In this document: piece after piece, positions 43,401-60,791 of the stretch
How the letters are laid out: every line of letters starts with the position of its first letter
Position numbering within the stretch: position 1 is the first letter of the stretch
Source: Polytrichum commune
Taxonomy: Eukaryota > Streptophyta > Polytrichopsida > Polytrichales > Polytrichaceae
Assembly (NCBI GenBank): GCA_950295325.1
Contig: OX485807.1
Span: forward strand, 1,058,501 to 1,122,500
Direction of reading: 5' to 3'
Length of the DNA: 64,000 nt
Position numbers and translations under genes: made by a program
Notes under the pieces: model-generated
Told to the model about the DNA's origin: nothing
Database searches by the model: none
Seen by the model: only the letters and a program-made list of their open reading frames with translations

Positions 43401-46394
43401 AAAAAAACTAAAATTAAAATCTTAAAACCAAGCAATTCTATTTAATTCAACGTTTTATAGGGCCGATTTTATTGGGTTCAAAATATAACAGTATTTGGAC
43501 TTGATGGGTTATGGTTGGCGTGATGTTTCTATAGGGCAAGGATTCTCTTTGAAGCACATGTTCAAAAAGATCAAAAGAAAAGAGAAGACTTGACCCCAAC
43601 TTGTAGAGAAGTTTGAAGTCCAAGAAAACCGACATCTTTATTCGTTTTGTATGATTTCTATGTCTTGTTATAAATTACACCGTTCACATGTCAACATAAC
43701 CCTCCACCAAAAGGTGGTAGTAGCTCACAACGAACATATTCTTCATTCATGCTTGCTTCCTCAAGGAGCCGACCATATTTTTTTTAATAAAATCATTTTT
43801 CTTGATAAGGACGGTTTCATTATTTAAGTGTTGAAGCCCATCAAATAGAGAGCCCTCGAAGGTGCTTCGTTTTAAAGCGTATTTGCCTTGATGAGCGCAT
43901 GTTTCATTATTTAGGGATCAAATCCCAAAAACTTCAAGTCCCAAAAACCCTCCAATTAGTTTCGGACCCAACATTGGACCAGGCTTGGAATTTGGTTTCC
44001 AAATAAAATAAAGAAAGTTCTTGTTTTCCCCCACGGGCCCTTGTATACAGTGTGTATTTTTGACAAAGTTTTTGTAAGTTTTTGATAGTTGACACGCAAA
44101 AACTCGCGCAAAAATAAGATGCACGTCAATTGACATACACAGTTTAGATTTTGACATGTAGTGTGACTTGTGAAGAAAAAAATTACACATCAATTGACAC
44201 TTTACAAATTGAAATGACACGTACTACTAGACATGTGACATTAAGGTGACATTTTAGAAGAAAATGTAGGTGCCAATTGACATTCATTTTTGTTTTTTGA
44301 AAACATCATGTGGCACTTTAGGTTTGAAGTTGAGTGTCGAGTGAAATTTGTCAAACATATACACTACTTGTGTGTTGTCCTTGGGTCCGGTTTCATGTAG
44401 TTAAAACCCCCCCCCCCTTCCCCCCCCCCAAAAAAAAAAATCAGTTGGTATTGAAGTTGCTTTGGTCTTGGCTCTAAATTCCAAAATAGAACAAGTTTTA
44501 TTGGGTTCAATCTTATGTAAGGTATGTGCATGTTATTCGGTTACTTGTCTTAAGCGGACCCCTATATTTGATAGGTGTATTTTGGTGAAACTCGAAGAAC
44601 AAATACCATAAGGACACTTGTTCAAAAAACAGTTGACCGCGGCTTTAAATTTATCAATTACTCCACACTCAATCTTGAACACAGTGTGGAGCACTTGTGT
44701 ATTTAAGAAATCAACAAACACGCACTTTAGATAATTGTAACTAAATAAGGAGAGGTCTGATTTTGAATTAAATCTTTGTTGATGCTTTGTAATAGATTTA
44801 CAAATGCAACATGCACTATTTCTATTGTGTAAGTCTATTCAATAGAAGTTTGAGAACATGAAAATAACCCAAATAACACCTACATACCTCAAGTTCAAGA
44901 TTTGGTCCAAATCAAGCCAATTTATACTTCTCAACAGGTTCAAAGGGTTGTCATTGACTAGACATCATGCTTACTACACAATACTTTACAAGTTTCAACC
45001 ATCATATCAAACTAATTATAATAATATTTCAAAATGTTTTGTTGACAAGGTCTTTTAGGTCTATATCACGGGGAGGTGACTATCGGAATTTTAGAAACCA
45101 CGTGAGATAAAAAATAGGGTCAATTTAATTCGTTGAGGGTAAAATTTATACATTCATTAGATCTACCATAGCTTTGGAAATATGTCCCCTACATGTTTAT
45201 ATGTAAAATAAGGCGATGAATAATTCCTTCGTTTTAGTAATCAATAGAAAAAAATAGGATTATAGATATTGGATCCCCCCAAATGTGTGTAGTAGAATCA
45301 ATAGAATAATTATGGGTTTGACTACTTGGATGAAGAATTGTGTAAATTCTGTCCAAATTTGAATGAAACGCATTAGTTTGGAGGGAAACGTTGTGGATTT
45401 TTTTGGGGAAAGGAATGTTGTGACTTCTCAACGGCCATTGGGTTTGCTTAGGGTTTGGACAAGCATAGTGGTGTGAAGGCGGTGAAGTATTTGGGTAGGA
45501 GGTCTTGCATTGGTGAAGCGTGGCACAAAGGCGGTAGGTAAGACACATTTTTTGGAGCTTTCTTCTTTGCTCCATAGCATTCACAACATTCACACAAGGT
45601 GTTTCACAAGCACCAAATATTCAGCTTGTTCCGCTCTCGTGAGGTATGTCCGCCTCATGCCAACAATTAGTTTTAGTTCTTTGTCATCATTGGTGTTAAA
45701 TCTCTCCAAATTTTTTGTCTTATCATGACATTGTGGAGGATATTGATATGTACCTTGATATGTATTGGAGGGTGCATAGTTATATCCTAACCCTTCACAT
45801 TGTAAATATTTGGTACAAGGTTAAATGTGTTTGTGAACACAACTAAAGTAAATGTTTTCAATTCGTATATATATTTTTAATTGAATGCAATCTTTTGTTT
45901 TGAAATAGATAATTATGCAAAATTTTCTTGTTTTGTTTTATTCGTATTTACAACTTGTCTATGTTAGCTTGTACATTTTGTCATTTCCATGTTCATTGGT
46001 AATCTTTTAACTAAACTCCAAGTGTTATTGATTGTGTTTTGAATGGCACTTTGAATGCTTTAGCATTGGTATAACTAATTGAAACCGATTAAATGACAAC
46101 ATGGATGATATGGAACGTTTGTTGCTCACATAGTTGATTTTGCAATGCTATAGTATTCTGTTCATTATTTGGTACCTGTACAATTTATAAAAAGAATATG
46201 ATCTAAAAATTGGTCTCTCCAAAAAATTACAAATAAACATAGGGTGCTTAAAAATATGTCAAAGCGACTTTATATCTACAAATAGGGAGGAAACAAATAC
46301 CAAGAGGTGCATAAATACCCTCCCATTAAATACCCCATTATCGCACGTGGTTACAAAATGTAAGAGGGTGTGATCCCCCGTGGTCTATATACTT
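40441..46394. other. Long gene-free spacer
   Basis: No gene is recognised. Contents: a GA repeat at about 41417-41433, a family E fragment at 41540-41645, a family J copy at 44700-44890, and a C11-TT-C10-A11 homopolymer cluster at 44407-44440. An 81-residue frame at 43040-43285 has no recognisable domain. Confidence 0.5.
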
Positions 46395-46968
46395 TTCAAG
46401 AACCTTCATACCTAGGTAAAATTGTCCAAGTATCAATCTAGTATTAGGATGGTAATTTTCAATGTTGGTTTAATATATAGGTGAATGCATGGTATCATTA
46501 AGGATCGTTAGAAGTGGTATCAAAGAACATGTATATGTGAGATTCATCAATATAACATCACTCAAATATTGATATTTTATGGGTATTTCAAGGTGAGAGA
46601 ATCATTGTTTACCAAAGTTGTTGTTTGGGTCAACATTGTTCTAAACCATATTGATGGTAGGAAGGCTTTTGACTGGGTATGAAGGATATTTTATGGGTAT
46701 TTCAAACTTGGTTTCCAAAACTTACTTTCAGAGTCAAGATTGGATCCAAACTTGGAAGGCGGTTTCTCGAATTGGGAGGAGTATTTTTTGAGTTGGGACC
46801 AACACAATATGATGAGTAGGTGATGCAACATGGGTGCCACTTCGTTCTTCTAGTACCTTGGACTCGGACCCTAATGTAAACTCCTTGGGTCCAAAATTTG
46901 ACTCCCAACCAATAGGAGCGCTTGATTTTGGAGTTTTCTTTGGTTTTGGTTTTAGTGTAAACTCACCC
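46395..46968. mobile_element. Family D copy 3 with an inverted fragment, then family E copy 3
   Basis: 46464-46690 is a diverged family D copy (GTTGG start, CTCAAATATTGATATT, TCAAGGTGAGAGAATCA). Just before it, 46395-46440 holds an inverted piece of the same family (TTCATACCTAGGTAAAATTG). 46705-46968 is family E in the same orientation as 8212-8512, with CCAACCAATAGGAGC near its end. This cluster abuts the DPM1 upstream region. Confidence 0.65.
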
Positions 46969-46975
46969 TTGAGTA

Positions 46976-47060
46976 CCCCAAAACCCAAACCCAAAACCCA
47001 GAACCCAGAACCCAGAACCCAGAACCCAAAACCCAAAACCGAAAATCCAAAACCCAAAAC
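46976..47060 (+). repeat. Telomere-like heptamer tract upstream of DPM1
   Basis: About twelve degenerate units of CCCAAAA and CCCAGAA in tandem, ending about 90 bp before the DPM1 start codon. Read on the other strand it is TTTTGGG/TTCTGGG, close to but not the same as the plant telomere repeat TTTAGGG. It probably lies in the promoter or 5' UTR. Confidence 0.85.
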
Positions 47061-47151
47061 ACAAGAAAACCTAAAAGAAAGAGAAGAGAAGAAGCAAGTT
47101 GGGTGAGAGAGAAGTTTGTTGATGTGTGTTGGTTGTTGGGGTTTGGCAGCG

Positions 47152-51366
<4,215 letters not shown>

Positions 51367-54039
51367 ATTATGCTTGTAGGCAAACACATAGAGTTCAACT
51401 TCAACACCCTCAGGTTTCAAAGGGCTGATTCTGATAGATGGTTAATGTACATAAAAGGAAATTGAGTGCGACTGCAAGAAATTTGCAGTTTTGTTTTCAA
51501 AGTAGGAACTTACACTGCTGTTCTCTGTTTGCAAAATTTTGTTGGTGTAAGGACAGATTATTATGGAATGGCAAAGTGATATTTGTGGACAACTTCACTC
51601 ATTCCCATGTGTCTTCTGGAGTGTTACTTGATAGCATTTGGGAAATGGCAACTATGTGAAAGTAATACAAATGAATATAATTCTCTACTTCATTTTTGTA
51701 TTCTAAGTAATGTGGTCATGTCTACATTCCAAATATAGATCGCAGGGTGGTCATGGCATAATCAAGGATAATAGAAGACCATCGAGACGTCCAAATCACA
51801 AATCTCAAAATAATTGGTTCTCAAAAGAGGGACTGTAGCTGGTTACAAAACAGAGGTAGTCAAGTAAGGAAGATGTGCCTAATGCAGCTATTGATCTTAA
51901 TTAGACACGTGTATTTGATTGGTATATGGCCAGGTGAAGCTCCGACAACAGATACTAAAAAGACATTTGTTGAAAAGAGATTGGACAATGAGCTAAAATA
52001 TGATAACTTTTCTATGCTCAAGAGTTAACATAATTGTGGAGGACCTACATGACCATTTAATGAGCTTGAGAATCTTGACTTTGACAACGAATAGGATATT
52101 CATATAAGCTCCAAAAATTAAGAAGAAAGTGGCTACAGTCCAGATTTGGATTTGCTAAACCTTCTCATGCTAATTGCATGTTTCATATCCTGAAAGAAAT
52201 GGGCTACTTGGAAGATGTAACCATTAAGGACCCATCTACCTTAGTGGAAGAGCTTCCTTGCTTTCAAAAGGAGAGAATGTTTCAGGAGTTGAGCCTAAGG
52301 GTGCAACTTGCAGGAGCCTTATGCAAAGTTTTTAATCAAATGCATGGAAGCTGAAAACACACGCTGAATCCAAATAGTATGACTAGGAGAGTGTATGTCA
52401 ATGGGATGACTTAATTATCCAAGTAGGTTCCAGAAAATGGCTGTCAGAGCAAGTATGAAAATCAATGTAAAGCCCAACAAAGTGAGAGATGCTAGGGTAG
52501 GAAGTCCAATTAGAGTCCAATTCGTAGGTTCAAGAGAGGAAAACACCCTAATCTGCACCCATATGATCAAACAAACATGAGGTCCATTTATAAACATATG
52601 CAAAGGTGTCCACATGTGTTTACAACTTGTTATCACTATTTGTTATTGAAAATAGGAAGAGCTTACAAAAAAATGACAGGATACAAAGATTTCTTACGTT
52701 CTAGATAGGAGCATGCAACACCTTATTGAGAGCCATCTCGAAGCCATGATTACTCATGAAAAATACACACTGATGTAAGCTCAATGGACTTCCGTATACA
52801 AGCCCTGTAAAATTGAAATTGCTAGGTCTTGAAACAACCAAGGCCTTCGCCTTGAAGGAGAAGCTCAAAAACTCCAGAATTTGCCTGGTGCGAAGTTGAT
52901 ACATGGTTCCATGAATATTCCACGGTTTGGTGGAAAGCTCGGGATCTACCAAGACTCTCATATCATTGGATTGGCATTAAGTCTCCACTTCAACCTTTGA
53001 GTGCAATCCTTTTGTCAGTTGAAGCATCATGGATGTTGTTGCAGTAGTGTTCGGCTCAATGTTCTTGTACGCAAAAATTGACATGGTTGATATGAAATGT
53101 CATTGTCGTGATGAGGGAGGGTAAGCAAGTGTGCTGTAGACTCTATTATTGTTGTTCATGTGGCCAAGGGGGCTCCAAGATGTGTAGTATGTGGCTCTTG
53201 TGTATAAGCTGCCGTGGACCACTTTTTGCCATCTCTCATAATCAGATGTCAAGAGCTTAGATCTTCAAGTTTCACCAACCGATTGCATTCTCAAAATGTT
53301 TAATAAGAAAGACACACCCACTTGACGAGGTTTGTGTGCAGATGCTCTTAAATCTCCGCTTTCATTTGATCTTCGTGGCTCATCTGAAGATAACTTATCA
53401 CACTCCAATTCGTGTGACATTTTTGTAGAACTTGCAATTGAGTGAAACAAGGCGACGTGAAGTGCCACTAGAGATGTACTTGGTAGATGAGAGCACATTA
53501 TATGATTCTATTCAATATTAGAAGTAATGTTATTGGCAAGTTTGTTACTTAGGAAACGACAATTATATATGAGGGAAGTACATCTTTGTTGAGTTATATG
53601 TAGAAATTGAGAGCGAGTTACTAAGTATAAGTGATATAAACTGTTGTAGGATAATGTAGAAAGGAGAGACTTCCTACAAGTAAAGGGGGTGAACCAAAAG
53701 GTAGAATTGATGAAGTTAACATTTAATATATAGGTGGAACTAGCATGGGTCCAAGACCCCGGGTCTTGTTCTAAGTCACCATGGACACTTCTAATCAACA
53801 CATTGAATATTAGTTATAAGACAAAAGTAGTACAAAATAAATTAATCACCCACATTGATTCTATAAAACACACAATCAATGTGGCCCACGTTAATTTTCT
53901 ACTAAAATTCTAGTGTGGACTAAAAGTTAATGTGGCCCACATTTATGCACATTATGAAAATTAGCATGGGGTCTAGAAAATTAATGTAGCCCACATTATA
54001 AAGTCTAGGAAGTCAAATGGCTAATTCCCTAGAGTAATA
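51367..54039. other. DPM1 3' flank and spacer with a family A copy
   Basis: 51864-52203 is an inverted, nearly full-length family A copy (GAAGATGTGCCTAATGCAG start, TTTCATATCCTGAAAGAAAT end). At 53845-54000 the motif TAATGTGGCCCACAT and variants recur four times at irregular 33-52 bp spacing. No gene is recognised; the DPM1 3' UTR should occupy the first few hundred bases. Confidence 0.55.
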
Positions 54040-54040
54040 T

Positions 54041-56212
54041 TGTTCTCCCTCTTTAATATGATGTGTTTGGTCGCGCAAGAAATTGTCGTATTATATGAAT
54101 GTCATATTCTACATAATATGACATTTTGGCCTCAAATGTCATACTATTGAGGTTTTTTAAGAAAATGGGCTATTTCGAGTTCAAATGTTATTTTATATAC
54201 ACAATGTAGATACATAGATATGAAGGAACATTTTTTTAAAGAAGTATGCTCACAATGTCACACAATATGGAGTTAACAACTATATATAGTCCATGATGTT
54301 GTCTTAATCATATCCCACACTAAGAATCTATTGTCTTCTAATGATGTTTGTTGGTGTTGGAATTTGACATCTTGTTGAAATTATTCATAAAAGATTGCAT
54401 GTTCAACACATCTACAACTGAAACTCCGAAGGATGAGCAACTACAAAATTTGATAGTATTTGGGCATACTTATGGGCTTGAGGAAGATTGACTATTGGTG
54501 TTGGTTGGTCATCTGCATCATTGCCCTTCATTGGCTCATCATTCAAATCTAAACCCAAGTGGATTTCTCTACCCCATGCCAAATCCACCGACTTAGTCAT
54601 GATGTGCTCTGCATTAACAATTTCCTCTCCTGCCAAATGCATATATTCTTTAAAAAGCATTTCTTCACTTCCAAGATTCAAAGAGGAAATAAGACTTGCC
54701 AATTTATTTGATGCGTCATTCATTCTCAATTTCTTATGTTGATCATCCATGGCAAAATTTGCACTCCAATCTATAGGTAAAATCTTGAACATCCTAAACT
54801 ATTTTGTATGATTTGGGGATTCATCTCTCTCCACACTTGAGAGCACCACATAATAGCCTACCTTACATAGGCATTATTCTCCTCAAGTCTTGGTGAGTAG
54901 TAAAAGAATCAAATTGAGATAGAACGCATTTCAAAAGGTTCTTCATATATTGAACTTTGAGTGAAGCAATTATTCCTTGATCCAAGGGAAGTACCACACT
55001 TGCAACACTAAGTGGTAAGAAAGCAATAATAATATTGTTGAACTGCAAGTTTGAAAAACCAAATGATCCCCCCTACCAACATGCTTAAGGGAATGAGTAG
55101 CATAATTGACCATAATTAAAAGTACCTTCCATTTTTTATATTTGAAATGTGCATTGAGGCTCATCATTTAACTCTCAAACACATATGTCATCCAAACCAT
55201 TTGGTTTGCAAATCATCACACATAATTTGTTGGCAACTACCTTCCAAAGCATCTTAGGCGTAGAGTTTTGTAACTAATCACATGTTTCAATTTATCAATG
55301 CATGTCGTGTTTACACCAAGAGCAAGAGTGAGATGGTCCTCCTGAATTTTGTGCCCATGAACTTTTCCATGTGCTAGTTTCTTGTTTGGTTGCGCAGGAT
55401 AAAATAAGTCAGTCTCATCCATATTGTAAACATCTTCTGATGCATAACATGCAATTAAAAGTGGCATTTTGGTCATGGCATGAGCCACACCAACACCACT
55501 TGCATCACCACTTTCACCATGTAAAATCACCCTACATGACATGAGGTTTAAGGTAAGCACATTTGTAAGTGACACTTTTCGTTGTGTATCCACTTCTCAT
55601 AGGATAGGAAATACGCCTCTGTAATAGGTAAAAAACCAAATTCAATGCAAATAATTCAAAAAGTGGCACGTGTCACATTTTTATTATTTAAAACCTCTAC
55701 AAAATCCTAACTAGGATTGCACCAATGCAATAAAACAACCTCCTCTTTTATACTCAAGTCCATTCTTCTTCTCTTTAAAGGCTCCAACCTGCAAGAGTAG
55801 AATGAGAGTAGCTTAGGAAGCAAGCGTGCATACAAGTGTTTAAACTCGCCAGATTGGAAGCCTTGCCATGTTCATTGCCAATGCATTGCTGAAAACCAAC
55901 ATTTGACATAACAAGAAGCTCAAATACTACAGTTGCAAAAAACCAATGAAGACAGCACAGAACCATCAAAATTCTTGATATTGTAACCAAGAAAATCCCA
56001 ACATGTAACTGCCTGGACAGTTACATATCACCTGTGCGCATTAATTGCCTCTATAGTCAAACCAGGCCTAAAAATTGTCATATTACAAACGTCGTATTCA
56101 TAATATTAAGGTAAATGAACACTAGAAACTTTAGTCGACAAGAAATGCATCTTATAATCAAGGTGTTGTACTATCGAGCGTTGTATTATTGAGGTTAGAC
56201 TGTATAGAGGTT
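54041..56212 (-). mobile_element. Decayed pogo/Tigger-type DNA transposon
   Basis: The 5' end (right border in this window) reads, on the minus strand, TA then CAGTCTAACCTCAATAATAC, like the TIRs of Tigger/pogo elements, with subterminal TCGTATT/GTCATATTA motifs. A weaker counterpart at about 54041-54070 (CCCTCTTTAATATGATG) is the probable other end. The roughly 2.2-kb length fits the group. It contains the transposase relic below and a family A start fragment at 55589-55660. Confidence 0.6.
54412..55593 (-). pseudogene. Broken DDE transposase (Tigger/CENP-B-like)
   Basis: The 118-residue piece at 55237-55593 has LHGESGDAS, ASEDVYNMDETDLFY with the first catalytic Asp of the DDE superfamily, GHKIQEDHLTLALGVN and RCFG. 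A second piece (54863-55048) has VVLPLDQGIIASLKVQY, the conserved block after the catalytic core. A third (54412-54792) resembles the C-terminal tail with PTPIVNLPQAHKYAQILSNF. The pieces are separated by stops and frameshifts, and the N-terminal HTH/CENP-B DNA-binding region is not recognisable. It is non-functional as it stands. Confidence 0.85.
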
Positions 56213-58213
56213 AATATGAACTTGAATGTCCACCTGAAAGAAAGACCATTTGAAATTAGGAAATTAGCCGTTTGACTTCATGGATAGCTGACCTTCAGCT
56301 GGAAGGTTGCATCATTTGGTCGCGTTCCATCCCGAAATGGAACCTTTCAGAACGTCATGTGAAAACTTGTCCAATCCAACCGCCCTTGCAACCAGCTAAT
56401 ACAAGCTAACACTTCCTATCAATTTAACAAACATTTCATTGCAACAAAAATGTGCATTTTGTGGCGGACGCAACGAGCCACGATTACTGACCTTCTAAAT
56501 TTGCTAGTTGACAATCATGGATGCCATGCAACCTCAGCCATATTGGGTGGGGAGGATACATTTTTGAGGACCAGATGGAGGGTCAAAATAGGTCTCTCAA
56601 TCTCACATGACCACATCTTGCTCAAAATCAAGAAATGTTCGGCAATTGTTTGTCACCTTCAAAGACTTGGTCAGAAATATGTATAAAAGGTAATCACAAT
56701 AGACATTGACAGAGTGATCGCTCCAAGATTATGATATGTTTGCAACTTTCCACCAATCTACACTATTGGTAAGTACAACCGATGATGAATTCACATAAGC
56801 TTAACCTTGAAAGCAGAATAGGTTGAGTGGGATATTGAGTGTACACCTTTTCTTTAACCCTTTCTTTGCAAGCAGATTCACAAATGTGTACAAACCATTC
56901 AAAATGAATCTGGGATTCAACAACTCCGAAAGAGGATAGCTCGTCATCTTCAGACATGAAGAAGATTCACAAACAAACCAACATCCTCTACTCAAATCAA
57001 CCATACATCATCAACGATACTTGTAGTTAGAACTTCTCATTACCTGCAAAACAGAAGAGCAGAGCAGCAAATAACTGTCTTGCACTTCAACTTATGAAAT
57101 TATGTGAGGCTTGAATCATAAGGGACGCACAAATTCACCATTCACCAAAGAGGTGACTGGCGTCCTTGCAGTGGTAATGGCAAACTTATCATGCTCACTG
57201 CCACCACTGACAGGTCTAAGGAGATTTACAAGTCTATGTAATACTACTGGGGACTACTGCAACAAAGGCATATCGTAGGAACAAAGTTCAAGTTGCTCCC
57301 CACCACATCTCTGCAGTCAACCCCGGCACCTACCTGCAGAACAGAAGTTTGGTCAGATTCTGCACATTCATATCGAATTAAAACAGGACACAGTAGAGTT
57401 ATGCATAAAGTAACCTTGTCTTTCAAGGAGAATCTTGGAAGGCTTGAAGGTTCCATAAAGTAAGTCATTTTGGGATTTATATAAGTATTAAGTGCAGCTT
57501 TCATTACGGACATAACACGAAGTGACACCATCTCGTCCAAATTGTAAGAGGACGATGTCTATTTCGGGGGGATCCAAACACAAAAGTTGGCCAAAACTCA
57601 GTTTTGCAACAATCCTCTCTTTGAACCATAACTCAGTTTTGCAAAAGGGAAGATCAATCATGAGCTTTTTTATGAGGATACTGACAACCAAAATCTCATG
57701 ATTAGAATCCTCCTCTAGGGGATATATGAATGGCAATTATGCAACTTAATTGTGCAGAAATGCATCTGTTGGAAGACATACTAGGAGCTGACAGGTTTCA
57801 CATACCTTGTAGGAAGTGGGTGCATCATCTGAACCTGAGAAACAGAGAAGCAAGTGCAGGTGTCTGGGACATCTTCGGCTTCACAATTGGGTGTGGAAGT
57901 CGTTGTCAAGGCTCGCCTAAAAATAATGGAAGGGAGGTTGCTACTACTATTTCCTCCATACGGGGGAACTGGCTGCAGATGCAATGTCATCTAAACCAGC
58001 TCTCTCCTTCCCTTCCTCCTAATACTCAACTCTTGTGTTGGAAAACACAAGGTTCTGTCTGAGACACCCACTCCTTTGGAGATAACTAAGCCGCTTGTGA
58101 TGATGATGATGAAGTGCATGTTGTTGATGCCTCCCATCGTCCTCCTCCTACCTCTGCAATCTTATGATTAGCGTCCACAGTGTGAAAGAAAGACATCACT
58201 TGTGAAAAAAAGT
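56213..58213. other. Spacer downstream of the GT47 gene, no gene recognised
   Basis: Open frames of 60-110 residues occur on both strands (for example 57730-58062 + and 57488-57736 -) without recognisable domains. The 3' UTR of the GT47 gene should lie at its right end. Confidence 0.45.
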
Positions 58214-60791
58214 TTAGGACTTTGACAAGACACTGGCATTCTCTCTCAATGCGGTGTCCTTCTCGCTCCTTTTCATGGCTTCCACTGTGGCCCTGTGTGC
58301 AGTATCCATCACGTCTCCATCACCTTCCACATCGCCATTCTTTGTTCCTGTTTTCAAGTCCGTGATTCGATTGATCACACCCTGCACAACCGCACTCACC
58401 AACTTAGAACAAAAGATCTTTCAAGAGTGGAGTTGTAGGTTTAGGGCTCCCAGACCCACAGACACAAGTCAATCCAAAGTCTACAACCTATTTGCACAGC
58501 ATCCACAATATCAACAAATGCCATTAGAGGGTGGACTTAGATGAAATGTCTAGATTTGGAGCTCCCATATTGTGTGTTCTCCTCTGTTTAGTACTATTCC
58601 CCACTTGATATCTCACATTGACCACTCAACACATCCTCAAGGAATTGAGAGCTTGAGTATTGGTCAAGCTCTCAATAGCTTAAGAGCTACTTAAAGCTTG
58701 TCAGATCCAGGAATCAAGCTCCGGAATGTTTAACCTCTCAACTTGAGCTCTGGTGAAAGGGGGCCTTACAGTTCCATTCTCTATACAGTGCAATCAGGAG
58801 GAAGCAATCCAAAACCATAATGAAATAGAAGATTAATCACATTCGGCAACAGGCCAAATGGCGACAAGCCATATGACCACTCACATCATCAAGACTCAAG
58901 CAAGTTGTTGTATATCATCATCAATTGTACAAAGACCTCGATTTGATCGCTCAAATAGGAAACCAGGAGAGATTGAGTCAAGACAAAACCCTGAAGATGT
59001 GGTTGAGTTGCTAATACATACCTGCAACGAAATGTCGAATGCATCTCTAACATCCACAATAGGACTGGACCGTGGATCGGAGTACACAATCGCAGGAATG
59101 GTCTGGATGACGACCTCCCGCATGTTCCGGATCTCTTTCTCCGAATACTTGAGCAGGGCCTCTTCGATGCTCGTAGTGTTCACATTGATGTAGACAGAGT
59201 AAGACGAGTGATTGGCAGGCAAGTGCCAAACGTACTGAGAGTAGGCAGCAAATTCATGGAAAAACACAGGGATGCAACCTGCAAGCATGGAGTCAAAAGT
59301 GGATCGCCGGGTATACGAGTCTCCTGTAGGCTGCAAACAAAACACAGAATGCTCAAAGACCTCCATCACATTCTCCGGGTAAGAGCAAATGCGATTGTGA
59401 TCATCACTGCAATTGAGCAACCTGCAGTAAGATGAGCCGATGCATTGATGTATGATCTTCCCTCGCACATCCGTGATGTAATTCGGTCTGGGAGCTCCCA
59501 CAAATGAAAATAAAGATTTTCTCTCCATATTACGCATCCTGGCTTGCCAGTTTTGGATTGATTGTTTTGAAGAAGGATGGAAGTAGGTAGGGTAAGGGAC
59601 GGCAACATCGTTGTGATGGAATGGGCTTGCTTCGATGGCCAACATCGTCATGTTAAGGCTGGGAGGAAGGATGAAGAGTTTATTACCCCAATCTTTTTCC
59701 TCGTCAGTCTCTCTTCGAAAATCCCATGTGATGCGTCCCCCAACTAAGAAATGGTCATGGCCATTGAACCTCTTCCACTCCGGCTGTGCTGTGAGCCAAT
59801 TGAACAACCGTTTTGGCGCTGTGTCTCTCACTGTGATGTTGGCACCCCACAGGTTCATTGAAATCTCGAATCCTGCGTAAAATGGCACGAAAATGGCATC
59901 TGCCTGCTTGGAATCGTTCGTCAGACACTTGTATCTCCGCATCCGGTTGTGGAAAATCTCCTCCAACATGAATTGGTTGGTTTGGTACCAATCTGAGTCC
60001 GAGAACACTCCCGAAGTGTTGTTGAGCTTCGGCCCCAGCCCCCCATTCTCCAGCATTGGACATAAATCCTGCCATAAATTGAGCTTCTTGCATTGCTTCA
60101 GTAGATCTGAGTTGAAGTAAGGATCCATCTTGTGCTCGTACACATACCGACCTTCGCACTCATCAACAACCTTTGCTGGAATCGACGACGCTCCCACACT
60201 CGCATTATTTCCATCCTCAACAATCTGTTCACCTACTCCATTCACATCCACATCATCGCCGTCAGATTCGGTTCTCGGCTTCCTGTTCCCCATAAGTTTG
60301 GAATCGGCAATGGCACCATCACCATTCACTTGGCCAGAGTCAAGATCCACCAAATTCTTAACAACAGATGAAGTTCTCTCCTTCCGAACACTACGGTCAT
60401 CAGCATTATCACTACCATAACCACCACCCAAATTGCGCTCCACATCATCTGCCTTCCTGATCCCAAGTTCGCCACCGCCAGATCCACCCACACTACCCAT
60501 AGATCGATCTCCACTCCAATTCCCACCCATTAGTTTTTTTTCTTCCACAACCTCCGCCTGCCTAACCCACCGGCTACCACCTGCCACCTCCGCACTCCGA
60601 AGCTCCTCCCGTCGCTCCATCGTCTGTGGCCCATCCAGAGACGGGGAACGCATCATCACCACGGGCACAGTCCGATCCACGGAGAAATGCACCACCGCAA
60701 GTGCCCACCAGAAGAGAATCGTGACGGACACCAACACGACCCGGAGCTTCATGCGTGGGAACATCATCGTGAAGCTTTGAGATTTCTCCAT
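58214..60791 (-). CDS. MUR3: MUR3-type xyloglucan galactosyltransferase (GT47 exostosin family), 645 aa
   Basis: Golgi type II membrane enzyme that adds beta-galactose to xyloglucan side chains (MUR3 or XLT2 clade; the acceptor position cannot be told here). Exons 60791-59022 and 58381-58214 join in phase 0 across a 639-bp GT-AG intron. Layout: short cytosolic tail, membrane anchor (residues about 17-37), a Gly/Asp-rich stem to about 210, then the exostosin domain from CEGRYVYEHK to DAFDIS. Hallmarks are ADAIFVPFYAGFEI, SFVGAPRP, VFCLQPTGDSYTRRSTFDSM and AGCIPVFFHEF. I chose MEKSQSF because it puts the anchor next to the N-terminus. The frame stays open upstream to 61004, adding 71 unlikely residues. 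Exon 2 supplies QGVINRITDLK and a charged tail. Confidence 0.93.

Noticed and set aside
53845-54000. Considered as a CRISPR-like or satellite array (TAATGTGGCCCACAT motif)
   Set aside because: Only four diverged copies at irregular spacing in a plant nuclear context.
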